From contig OU452202.1 of assembly GCA_911728435.2 (NCBI GenBank), positions 9,651,135 through 9,715,134 of the forward strand: 64,000 bases of DNA. Reading direction: 5' to 3'. The stretch comes from Apoderus coryli. Its lineage: Eukaryota; Arthropoda; Insecta; Coleoptera; Attelabidae. Position 1 is the first letter of the stretch. Each line of letters opens with the position of its first letter. This document shows positions 21,381 to 32,700 of this stretch, in pieces. The notes under the pieces were generated by a model, which was not told where the DNA came from, ran no database searches, and saw only the letters and a list, made by a program, of their open reading frames with translations. The position numbers were made by a program, and so were the translations under genes.

Positions 21381-22946
21381 AAAAGTAGTAAGTTTTTATT
21401 TGTAATTTTGTAGAAAACTTTGCTGTTTTTAATATCTTATTTTGGACTTACACAAGAAAGTATCTCTGAGGAAATGGTTCGTTTCACAAATATCTGTAGG
21501 AGATTGCTGCTACACAAACACAAATATCTTGCCAATTTCGATACCTTTTCAGTTGAAATAAAAGAGTGTACAAGGCGAGCTTCTTTTTACCTTCATTATT
21601 GCTGTAGAAGATTGAATTGGATGTCGATTTTGAGAGATTCTTTGAATATTCATTTTTGTAAAAATATATTTTCTCCCTAGTGCTGATTGATACTGATCTG
21701 AACTAAATTTATATTAGCTGTAACTTCCACGTCCCAGTGTTATTAACACAAACATCCCACTTGTATAGGAACTGGAAAACGCGGAAAAATCGGATCGCAA
21801 AGAAGCGTTTAAATTGATATAAGTACTTTAATTTGTTATTGATAAAACACCAAACCATTAGTTCTAGAGCTCTTTGCTCTTTTCATAAATGAGTACATGT
21901 ATATTCTAAACGATCAGAGAATTTACAAATTTAAAACTTTTCCAAGTTAATAATAATGCTGATTAGAAGTCATTATTAATTCCATTTTAATCGTTTAAAT
22001 TGGTCATAGCCATGTACACTCTTATAGTCGACTTGAATATAAGACTTTTTTTTTGTAGGTAATTAATTTATATGTAATTATGAAGTTAGATGCTTTCTGA
22101 TGAAGGTGCGTTGTATATTATTATTTAATATTAGAGAAAATAAACAAGAAATAAAATATAATAGTACTTATATAAACATAAGAAAAACTTGTTTGAAAAA
22201 TTCTTCCCGAAATTTTGTGTTATTTAATAAGAAAAAAAACAGGAAAGTGTCTACTTCCAAAACACATACATACTGATATTAGTGTCTAATTGTACCTAAC
22301 GAAAAATACTCATAATATTTATATTTTACAAATAGTTTAATTAATATTATTAAAAAACAATATTTGGTATTAATTAGGTGATAAATGATAAACTACTGTT
22401 ATTAATTATTTCTAGAATTAAGTTTTAATTTATACTGTCATATTGTGATTTTCCATAAATGCAAGATGTTCTATTTATTTATTATTTGTTTGCTAATATT
22501 TGTTAAAATGTAATGATTGTACTTAGAATTAATAACACAATAAAGAGCATGTTTTGTAGAATAATATTAACCAAATTTTGTTTCGATTGGTCAAAACATG
22601 CTGCCTAGAACGGGCTTCCAAATTTGTTATATTCTTGCCCATATGCAGAAGAAATATAGGTATATGAACTTTTGAACTGAGCTCATTTTTAGGGTTCAGG
22701 GGTCATGAAATGAAGGACTGCATTAAAAAAAATTCAAAATTTCGATTGTGTTCTTGAATATTAGAATCTACTAATAACGCCCATAAACAATTTAGTTGTT
22801 TTGTCGCTAGATGTACGAGGTGACCAAATCATACAATTTTTATTTTGATTTCTACATACGATATCTTCAATTACTATACTAAGATGTGTATGTCGGGTTT
22901 TTGTCTAGACATAATTTTATTCATCAGAATATCTGCTGGTATGGGG
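21381..22946. other. 3' UTR and spacer of the four-TM gene
   Basis: The stretch has no further exon that fits the gene. The frame at 21420-21680 follows the stop and carries no membrane or family motif. Several AATAAA or near-AATAAA signals occur; the one at about 22540 (ACACAATAAAGAGC) looks best. Confidence 0.4.
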
Positions 22947-23232
22947 CTCAGAAAAATAAACAAACATAGAAGTGGCATAACAAAAAAATAACCACAAAAA
23001 TGTTTGTAGCCGACATAACCTTTACTTTTTTACTAATAAAATCTAACACTGTTGCAAATTGTTCCTTTTATTCATAGAATTAGAACTCTTATTTCACACA
23101 CCAGTGTAAATTTTTATTAGGGTTGGTCACAGTGTTCTTACATTGCAGAACTATACAATAATTATAATATTTATTTCGTCAAGAAATCAATCAAATATAA
23201 TATGATTCACACAAATAGAGTTCTACGGATAT
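22947..23232 (-). repeat. Dispersed repeat A, copy 2
   Basis: Reverse-complement counterpart of 2206-2528, about 85-90% alike by eye and shorter by one internal block. The GC-rich CAACCCCGCGGAGGG directly after it (about 23238) is not shared with copy 1. Confidence 0.7.
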
Positions 23233-23401
23233 AAATGTGGGGCAACCCCGCGGAGGGATTTGTTTATTATTTACACTTTACGTTGACGTGTGGGGTGCTA
23301 GTAGTGCTACGTACAATTTTATAACCCGAATTAAGTGAATTTTACGAGACTATTCAACTTTACTGCATTTGTAGTGTGTAAAACTGTTTTTCCTTTAAAT
23401 A

Positions 23402-23466
23402 ATGGGGAGAAAAAAGTGCTTAGTTTGCATCTCGAGTGATTTTCCGAGTCAGGTTACGTGTCACAC
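23402..23466 (+). CDS. Possible orphan first exon, Cys-rich
   Basis: ATG at 23402 opens MGRKKCLVC and continues to VTCHT, where a very strong donor (AC|GTAAGTA) follows at 23467, leaving two bases of a codon. The C-x2-C ... C-H spacing is reminiscent of the start of a THAP-type or other C2CH zinc finger. The leader upstream is GC-richer than its surroundings. No continuing exon in the right phase with homology was found. One acceptor, TTGACATTGCAG near 23840, is in phase, but its product looks meaningless. It could be the remaining first exon of a TE-borne or captured gene. Confidence 0.35.
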
Positions 23467-24335
23467 GTAAGTACAATGGCGTAGATATTGGGATTTTGCA
23501 GCGATAGCAGTTAACATGAGTTGTTTAAATCTACTATACACTAGTTGCAACATAGACAGTAATATAATAAACAACAATAATTCTAAATCCATAAAATGCT
23601 TTATATTTCATAATTTCTGAATTAATAGTATCATATCATATGTAACGTAACGTTTTCGCTAGGAACCAATATTATTCCGTACTTTTGACATGAAATAATG
23701 CGCCTAGCGTCAGACCTGGACCTTTTCATATACCTTCCGTTCAGTATTCTCTGTGAGAATATTCTGCTGGAAGCCGGAGAGTGTCAGAGTTTTTAATGGA
23801 TAATCTAACTTTCGTACTATTGTTTGCTATTGACATTGCAGTGTTTTCGTGGTCTCAAATTGGGTCTTGTTCTGCTACATACAAAATATATACCTACATA
23901 TCCGGAAAAATTATGTCAAAATTGTTTTTAAATTTTTATCCATTTGGCAAATTCATTAGGCTTGAGGGAAGATACAAAATATTATATAAAATATCAATGG
24001 GAAACTGTATTACGCATCAGACACATAAATAAAGATTACGCTGTAAGTATACTTACAATTATTATTGGTATAGAGACAAACTGTTTGCTGGAACTGAAAC
24101 GATCGTGTTTATTTTTCTGAGGTATGGGGTCATTACTTAATTGTTGCTGGTCCAGAAAGTAAGGTTAGTCGTAATCCCTTGCTCTTCTTACTAGTCTAAC
24201 AAAAAATAAATAAATATGTCAAATATTAAGTTTTTCTTGACGTAGCTAGTCAAAATTCTCATTTTTTCAAATCAACATAATATTTTTTACCTCATATATC
24301 TGTAAAAATGTAAGTTTATATTAACTAATTAAGCA
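23467..24335. other. Spacer upstream of second membrane gene
   Basis: No supported exon. The frame at 23781-24032 (no ATG start) has one hydrophobic run but no splice link to the gene at 24336. Promoter elements are not evident. Confidence 0.35.
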
Positions 24336-26113
24336 ATGTTATCGGATTTAATTGGAACACCAAGACAAATAGAAATTTTAGGGATAATTTCAATTGGAAT
24401 AATATGCCTAAGTTTCGATCCCTCACTTTTTACACTAAAATCCGATATAGACGATATTTGGACAACACCTATCTATCCAAAATACCTGGAAAATCAATTG
24501 AGGATATTTCTTAGTGCTCTGGTTTTGGCAAGAACCTTGACTGTCCATATATTTCTAGCTATGTATGTGGTAATGTTATGGCCAGCGATTTTCGTAAGTT
24601 CTAAATATCTTAATTTAACAAAAGTGCAACAACATAGATCTAATAAGAGTATTGTATTAGACAACCTAAATTCTTAACACCTGAACTAAACCTGGCAATG
24701 CTTGGTTCAAACAACAATAACAATATTGTTGTATTAACATTGCCGATTTTATATGGAAATAGTTTAAGATATAGCGAAGCTGGGAGTAAAAAGCAGCAAA
24801 TGGTGTCAGCAACAACATTGAAATGAGAACATAGCCAAGACGTTTTGGAGCAGTGAATTCTCCACTGCCTCTTCATCATAAATTATCTTGTTTTTTTAGG
24901 AAGATAAGCCTACGTTGTTACTTCCTTGGCTTATACTAGGAAGTTTACGTAGCCTTTTTCTGAATGGCCTATCATTAGTTCTTGGAATAATTTTGTGTTA
25001 TTTATATAGAGGAGTCAGTTTACTTTGTGCAGATTTCCTACTTGCTCAGATCATTGAACATGGACCTCCGGTATATGCTTGGTTTGCGGTTTATTGGTAA
25101 ATATATTTTTAATAATTAATTCTTAAATTTATTCGGATATGTTGTTTTAAAACTAAAATCTACATTACCTCTAGGTTCTATAAAGACTTGAATGATATTA
25201 ACGATAAAGAAACAAAATCTTCAACTAGATCTGAAGAGACTGCTATTAAGCGAAGGAAAGCTAGATGTATGTCTATATCATTTTGGGAGAAAGATCCAAA
25301 TGATATTTTAAGGTAAACCTTTTTCACTGTTTTACACATAATATGAGCACTCTTTATTAGAAACTAATTAATTAAACAACTTTGTATCGCATGAAGTAAG
25401 CAGTTATCAAATTAAGTCTTTTTATAGCTTACGAGGCTTCTTTTTTAGATCGGGTAGGTAGATTTGATTTTCATAAGGTCTTCAGAGCCACATAATCTGA
25501 AAAGACACTTCCGCTTTAGACTTACACGGTTCATCCATTAATCGGAATTACTATGCCATTTAAATGTAGGTCATAAAAACAAAACAAACAATGGATTTAT
25601 ATTTCCCAGTAAATCGAAGAAATAGACCTACCAAACAAGGGGCAAAGTCAATAAGCTAAATGTAAATAATATGACACTATCTTTTGGGGTTTGGATAATA
25701 ATAGATACCAATATTTTATTTTAATTTATTTTTTCTGTATTATTATTTTCAGACATATTATAACTGATCCAGACTCTAAGACTTGCCTTAAAATTGAATG
25801 TCTCATACGTCAAATTTCGTCTAGTTCCAAATTGACAATGACTTCAAGGTCACTTGATTCATTGCTTAGTATATTAGATGATAAAGAGACGTGCCAAAAT
25901 ATTTTCAATGCTTTCGAAGATTCCATAATGAAACCGGAAGATAAAGCAAAAGCAATTCTAGATATTAATGACCAAGACATTCTAAAGGTTAAAGGCGAGA
26001 GAGATAAAATGGAAAATGTGATGAGTAGTATTGGAGTAAGCGATGTGGAGAATTTAGGTATTTCGTATTGTAACGTTTTTCATGGTTCGTTATGTGAAAT
26101 AATAGCGAATTAA
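24336..26113 (+). CDS. Multi-pass membrane protein with long tail, four exons
   Basis: Exons at 24336-24593, 24900-25096, 25175-25312 and 25753-26113 join in phase (954 bases, 317 aa). Hydrophobic segments: about 14-30 (IEILGIISIGIICLSF), 59-85 (ending VVMLWPAIF), 92-114 (LLLPWLILGSLRSLFLNGLS) and 132-150. The PWLILG start of helix 3 and the exon phase there match the neighbour at 18379, so this is probably a diverged paralogue. The cysteine-rich N-terminus is missing. A charged tail of about 165 residues follows, with KRRKARCMSISFWEKDP and an acidic/Leu-rich end. Start choice: the ATG at 24336 follows an AAG that could also be a weak acceptor, so an upstream exon remains possible. Function is unknown. 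Confidence 0.75.
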
Positions 26114-26650
26114 AAATAATTTATTTACAATTAATAACTAAACACTTAAACAAACTTAAACTAAATTAAACTAAACATTAATGCACTTATCGACTGTATA
26201 TATTTGTACAAATTATTTTTACTATTTATTTCCCTATTATTTATATGTCACAACACTGTTACTATGTGCGTCTCTGTCTTTATATACACATGTCGCCTTC
26301 CACATCACACGAGAATGTTCTGCACCTTTCCAGTCTCTTCCATTCTATTGTATAGCGGTCTACGACACAATCAGCTCGAGTTTAACTAGACGCGTAACGG
26401 TGTTGCCAACAGGTATCCATTTTCATATTCGTCACAGTATATTACATCTATATTTTTGTTCATGAATTTTCCTTAGGATGGTTGGAAATATATAATATCG
26501 AAGTCAATCGATCGCTCAAAAATTTGACTGAATTTGATATTTTGATTTGCTTATTTTTACTTAATGTATCTAGTTAGGATTAGGAAATACTCTACTAATG
26601 TTCACAAATGTCAACTATTTCTTATTATCCATTTGCCATGGTATATATTA
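26114..26650. other. 3' flank of membrane gene
   Basis: AT-rich with no clear gene; the overlapping frames at 26181-26465 have no homology I recognise. Confidence 0.4.
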
Positions 26651-27236
26651 TATACAGGGTGTTAGTAAATAAGTGCGACAAACTTCAGGGGGTATTTCTG
26701 CATGAAAAAATAATGACAGTTTGCTATATAAACATATGTCCGCAAATGCTTCGTTTTCTGAGATACGGGGTGTTAAAGTTTTTCTTAAAAACTGAAGATT
26801 TATTGATTGCTCTGAAATCGGTGGAGATATGCAAATGAAATTTAGCGCATAAGCAAGAGAGATTTTTTATCACAAATTGACCGAAGAATTCCAAAATGAT
26901 TTTTAGTTTGAAAATTCCAGTAGCGTACCTTTTTTTTTTTCTTCAAACAAATTGAGATCATTACCCGTATGCGCGCCACTGATGAACACAAAATTCTTAA
27001 TTGCGTGTCAAAAAATGCGCAATAACTACCTATTAACACCCACTAAATTTCATTTGCATATCTCCACCGGTTTCAGAGCAATCAATAAATCTTCAGTTTT
27101 TATGAAAAACTTTAACTGTATCTCGGCAGAAAACGAAGCATTTCCGGACATATGTTTATATAGCAAACTGTCATTATTTTTTCATGCAGAATTACCTCCT
27201 GAAGTTTGTCGCACTTATTTACTAACACCCTGTATA
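26651..27236. repeat. Palindromic MITE, intact copy
   Basis: Ends read TATACAGGGTGTTAGTAAAT on both sides in opposite orientation. The arms, about 200 bp each, match well (AAGTGCGACAAACTTCAGG, AATAATGACAGTTTGCTATA, CTGAAGATTTATTGATTGCT), around a less symmetrical centre near 26860-27040 that has a T11 tract. It encodes no protein. The element at 32701-34388 is a second copy split by a LINE. Confidence 0.85.
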
Positions 27237-27735
27237 ATATATACATAGGTAGAGCTGTGCTGTTTTTGAGTTATTTGAAGATTTGTCTAAATTAACATTT
27301 TCAGGCCCACTGTTACGAATGAGTAACAGTTGTGAAAAACAGTTGACACTCAATTTTTTCAATTGAAACCCCTATTCATTCAAAATTGTGGCTTTATATT
27401 AGGTAATCTATTTTAAAAATTTGCAGTTTTCAAAATAAAGTCGACACGGTTTATAGTGAAAAACTTTTTACAGTGCATTTCTTTCAAGACCTAGAATATT
27501 TTAATGAAATTTAATGTAAAATGCCCTGTATATAGTGAATCTTCAAAATGAGTAGCACTCTATATAACAAAAATTTTACCGGACAAAAGTCCTTTTCGGC
27601 CTTTTCGTGTTTCCCATTTACAATTTTATATCGCATTCTTTTGAAAATGTTCTTAACGCATTTATAAGGCCTAATGGTAGGCAATAAAGCAGGTAGATTT
27701 CTGTGAGAAACCCGGGGAATTCCTAAACCATTTTA
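27237..27735. other. Non-coding spacer
   Basis: The part at 27290-27720 reads like an arm of another palindromic element (CCCTGTATATAGTGAATCTT near 27522). No gene is seen. Confidence 0.35.
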
Positions 27736-28053
27736 TAGTCGAGCCCTAGTAAATCGCAAATATAGGTTCAGTTGGTTTTTGTTTAAGAATGAAGTAAGAT
27801 ATCCAAGCGTGTGTGTTTACGTTTAGCTGAGAAAATTAAAGTTTTGGAGGAAGTTGATAAAAGCTGCAAAAAAAATTGATGATGCTGCAAAATTTGGTGT
27901 CTGGCGAGAGTGCAAGCGTTAGTCAGGAGAACTGTGACATTTGATCTGAAACTGTTTTAAAAAATGTATTGAAAAAGTATGAGCCAAAAAATATAATACT
28001 ATAGTGTAATTTCGGTCGACATTTTGGTCTTTCACTATATAAAGGTTCGACTG
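27736..28053 (+). mobile_element. Internally deleted pogo/Tigger element
   Basis: Imperfect terminal inverted repeats: TAGTCGAGCCCTAGTAAAT on the left; on the right the complement of CAGTCGAACCTTTATATAG. TA dinucleotides flank both (27734-27735, 28054-28055), as expected for Tc1/mariner-superfamily insertion. Inside, AEKIKVLEEVDKSCKK (about 27829-27876) is the start of a CENP-B/psq-type helix-turn-helix, directly followed by AAKFGVWREC in a shifted frame. The DDE domain is missing, so the element is non-autonomous. Confidence 0.7.
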
Positions 28054-28250
28054 TATTGGAATTTTTCGCGATTCTTACTAGGAATAATTAGTTTTGTTTA
28101 AAGTTTATCATTTCGGTATTTCGCGACTATTTAAAATTCTGAATATATAAACTCACCGTTTCACCCTCTTGCAAGACATCTTTTAGAAATACTCAAACCA
28201 ATATCGAGGAACACTAACTCCCAATCCTAAACTCAACACATCATAAATAA

Positions 28251-28997
28251 AAACTTTCCGAAATTAATATATCTAATAATGAATTATTAGTAAGCCTTGA
28301 CGTGGTTCGCTTATTGACAAATAGTCCTGTTGATAAAACCCTTAGAATAGTTCGAAACTTGCTGAAAAATGATATAAGCCTGACATCAAGAACCAAGTTA
28401 AACGTAAATGAAATAGATTTTGTAATTGCCATGGGCTCAGCTTTGTCTCCAATCCTTAGTAACATACTAATTTATGGAAGACTTATTATACAATCTGAAC
28501 CGTCAAAACCTTAAATTTGGTGGAGATACGTCGATGATATATTCGCGTTTTGGCCACATAATCAAAACGAATTAGACAATTTTTTAACATCTATAAATTC
28601 TAAAGATCCAACAATTAAATTCACAATTGAAATAGAAGAAAATAACAAATTACCTTTTCTGGATATTTTAGTAATTAGAAATAGTAATTCCCTCAAGACT
28701 GAGATATATAGGAAGAGAACACACACAGATAGATATTTGAATTTTAACGCAAAGCATCATACAACTGTTAAAAAGAGAATAGTTAAATGTCTAGTAGATA
28801 GAGCAAACGATAGAGAATCTTTACTACGAGAGAAAGAATATATCACAGCACTTATTAAAAATAACTATTCGGAAGATTTTCTAATTCGTTCGTTCCACGA
28901 AATAGACCATCCTAGGCATATTCAAAATAACACAATACTTATAGCAACTCTAAAAATCATGTGGAGGTGCCCTATCATGGATCATATTCCAGTTTAA
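28251..28997 (+). pseudogene. Penelope-like reverse transcriptase fragment
   Basis: One frame from 28251 to 28997 encodes the middle and end of a Penelope-like element RT: ELLVSLDVVRLLTNSPVD (motif A region), AMGSALSPILSNI (motif B), WWRYVDDIFAFW (motif C at 28518) and LPFLDILVIRN followed by TDRYLNFNAKHHTTVKKR. A single in-frame TAA at 28512-28514, two codons before the WWRYVDD motif, is the only break in the frame. Motif A and C aspartates are present. The upstream part and the usual C-terminal GIY-YIG endonuclease are absent; the frame closes at 28997. It is a truncated, dead copy. Confidence 0.85.
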
Positions 28998-29148
28998 AAA
29001 CTCTTGACTCACTCATTTTCCAAATCTGTATTACCACAAATCTAAAATAAAAAAAAAAGATTCATATTACTAATTCGGTGTACTGTAAAAACTTAAATCT
29101 CTGTTCTGATTTAACTACAGAGCTATTAACTAATTAATATAATTTCAG

Positions 29149-29663
29149 CGAATAAAGCATCAATGTTGTCAAGAAAGCACCATGACTGTAAATTAATTAA
29201 CGACTGCAGAAATCAAGAGGTCTGTAAGATGGCGAATTGTATGTGTTACGTAAACGAACTTGACATTCAAAAGTCAAACTTAAGTTTAGAGGAAAGTGAG
29301 TTAGCTACAATTGATTTAGAAGATAATATCAACATTATATCTAATAAAAACACGTGTGCTGCAAATAATAATTATGTGGAAAAGAAGTGTGAAGTAAGGA
29401 AAAGCCCTAACTGTGAATTTGATACGAACCCGACAGAAACTCGAGTTAACAAAGCTGCAGGAACTTCGTTGGGGTTTCGGAAAATTGTGGCGCAAGTTGT
29501 AAAAACAATAGAAAACAGACAAAACATTAATAATTTTAGTTGTCAAGTATCACCGATTGAAAATCATATTCTTCAAGTACCAAGAAAAGAGTTAACAAAG
29601 AAGCTGGAATATTTTAAGAACTTAACATTGTTAGGAAGGTTAGAACGGGATATAAGCAAATAA
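29149..29663 (+). CDS. Terminal coding exon, unknown protein
   Basis: An acceptor AATTTCAG ends at 29148 and the frame is open from there to TAA at 29661-29663 (166 codons from the ATG at 29163, four more before it). The product is hydrophilic. It is Cys-rich at the start (HHDCKLINDCRNQEVC), acidic in the middle (ESELATIDLEDN), and ends with a Lys/Leu-rich helix (RKELTKKLEYFKNLTLLGRL). No family is recognised. Base use is less AT-rich than the flanks and no stop occurs in 515 bases, which favours a real exon. Upstream exons would have to lie beyond the Penelope and Tigger remnants; none was identified. It faces the yellow gene tail to tail, 78 bases apart. Confidence 0.55.
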
Positions 29664-29741
29664 AAGTAATTTTATTTCAAATACATTTTTATAGAAAAAT
29701 TTACAAATACAATACTTCTTATTTACAAATTGTTTTAAAAT

Positions 29742-32700
29742 TTAATAGCAGTCGATATCATTATTCATCATATCAATTGATTGATGCAAATGTATTGATG
29801 GATCACATATGGTTCCCTTGACTGCTTCATCAGTAAATGCAGACATTACTCTAAAGTTGATGATACTTGTATCGAGTCCTAAAACAATGAAACATTATTT
29901 TAAAACACAGTTTTGCTCTATTTAATAATAGTATTATACAGAGGATTTCGATATATTTCGACGTTAGCCAAGTGCATCATCAGTAATAAGCACACAAGTT
30001 ACATTTTCGATTTATTTCTCTATTCTCAGTTTGAAAATGTTTGTTGTAATTTTTGTAAATTTTTGTGATTTGAGATATCAATAGGATATGATATTAGTGG
30101 CTCAACTAGATATCCAAAAAAAACAATCAATAATATCCTCGTGGATCCCTGTTGCTGATTGCTGTATTTTTTCAAACCATATACAGGGTATCCGGAAATG
30201 ACGTGTACAATGGAATAGCATAAATTCCTTGGCCTAAAATATGATGATTTAGGTCAACTTATCTATATACAAAATTGCGTTGTTTTGGCGCTAGAGGGCT
30301 TTAAAAGTGAATATTTTTTCACGTTTTTTCAAATAAATCGAAAAATATTTGATAGATTTTATTCATTTTTTAGAAAAGCGTTTGCACCAATAAACTACAG
30401 TTTTTTTGTTGAAGAAACACCAATTTCTAAAATTACAGCGTGTTTAAAAGCTTAGTCATAATAAATTATTTACCCATATTTTTTGTAACGCTCGTATAAT
30501 CAATACCAGTTTTTTTCTCTGATTAGTTATTATTACTCTCTCTGACGAGCTCATAATAAGAGCGAAACGAGTTCGTCAGTATCTGTAGACCCATGCCTCG
30601 GTCTGGTTCTACTGAATTAGACTGAGGCCCTACTAACTTAAACAAAATCCCCTTTGTAGGTAAAACCAGTCATTTTGTCCGCTACGCCACAAAATTATTT
30701 TTCACTATAATATTTATTTTGATTATCTCGAGGATTATCTCTATACCCATCACACAGCCGTAAATTTCTAGTGCTATGCTAATATTCTTTTTGTGGCATA
30801 GCGGTGACAAAATGCTACGCCACAAAATTATTTTTCATTTGTGTATATTTGTGTATAGTGCTGTTCAACGGCTGACAGTCGAGTATTGATCTCTAAGTGC
30901 CATCTGTATTGTTATGTATTATATGGTTTATAATCAAACTATTCTAGTTTTAAAATTTAGGATAAGTAAGTCAATAAGATTAATTAATATGATTTAACAT
31001 AACTAATGTATCCCACTATGTTGCGCAAATGATTGAATCCGGAGCCTATCTGCAAGGCTACAGACAAGTTTTCCTTAAGTAACTTGCAGGTAGTTATTCC
31101 TCGCTGTATTTATTTATTTGTATACCACACCTTAAACATGTACTAAATATTTGTGACAACTGATATGTTATTATGCAAATAAATTATTTATTATTATTAT
31201 TATTTATTTTACTGTGGAGCTCGTGGATAAAAGGACGAAATAAAGTTACAACACTTTATGTTAAAGCCAGCAACGTTTCGAGGTTTAATTTCCTCGTTTT
31301 CAAGCTTTCTTTTCTTTTTAAGAAAAAGAGGAAATTAAACCTCGAAACGTTGCTGACTTTTACAGTGTTGTAACTTTATTTGGTCCTTTTACCCATGGGC
31401 TCCACAGTAACATATATATCTACAGGACACAAAATATTTAAAACATTTTCATTTATATTTACGGACACAAATTCTTTTTCTAAAGATTATAATAATATAC
31501 AAAATACATATAAAGCGGGCAACTATGTTTAAATAAAGAGCGACAGCCGGCCGTCAGGTGGTCATATCTAGTTGTATATTGGATATATCCGGTGTGGCTG
31601 TGTTGCCCATTGTGGCTGAATTATATATGAAAACGGTCGATATAAATTAATATTTCTCGCATGACTAATAATTAACTTTGTGAATAAAAATTTTATACGT
31701 TTGAAGTATTAAATTCAATGGAATTATAAGTAAAGCCTCACCTTCATATAAGTAATATGGTAGTCTATTAGTTATGACCCAAATGCTTTGTCGTTTCTCT
31801 TTGTCTATTCGTAGATCATTGGGGAATACCAGTGTGCGACTACTCTTCGCCACAACACCTAGATTCGATCGTTTATAAGATTTTCGGGAATCCCAACAAC
31901 CTACACTATCTCGTGTAACTAGATTGAAAAACATAACACCATTGCGATCCATTCCACTTGAAGAAGCATGACCAGAAGGCCCTAGAATTAAACATATTTT
32001 AGAGTGCAGGTCAGTATAAAAAGGATCCTACAATTTTTTTTCGATAACCTAATCATTTCTTTCTTAAAGTAATCCATTTCAAAGAGGAGTGGGCTGTACT
32101 TAGAAATGAAACGACGCTTACTCCACAAAATACGTTATTTATACTATATGTTTCGGAATATTCTATTCCATCTTCAGTGGCATAGCACATAGAATTTACA
32201 TAAACTCAGATCATCAGTTATGGAAAATTTAAACATCTATAATAGGCTAAAAAATTTAGATTTAGAGTATTTAAAGGACAAAATGATGTACATGAAACTC
32301 ACCATTTTGTGAAAAAGAAAAATTAAAATATTATTATTATATAGGTTATTTACAGTTACATATTATAATAATCAAAATGGCGACAGGCAGGGATGTATAT
32401 GAAAGTTTTTTAAATATCCTAATGTTTTTTACTTATAAAAAGAGGCCTATTTTTTCTCAAACTATTAAATGAAAAATCTAGGATATTATTAAAAAACTAA
32501 GTTTGCAATTATTTCACAAAAGGTAAACCTTAAAATCTAAAATTACATTAGGTCTATAACTTTTGGAGTTTTTTATTGATTAAATATCTCATAAATGAAT
32601 GACGATTTAGCATCCCTCTAAATGTATTCCTCTCAGAAATCCTCTTACAGTTACAGAGATTGCGATAATTACAACAAATTAAATTCTCAGATGCTCACCT

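Noticed and set aside
21420..21680. Further exon of the four-TM gene
   Set aside because: The stop at 21378-21380 closes the protein and no splice site joins the frame.
31173..31373. Plus-strand frame of 66 codons
   Set aside because: Lies in a hairpin; translation is low complexity.
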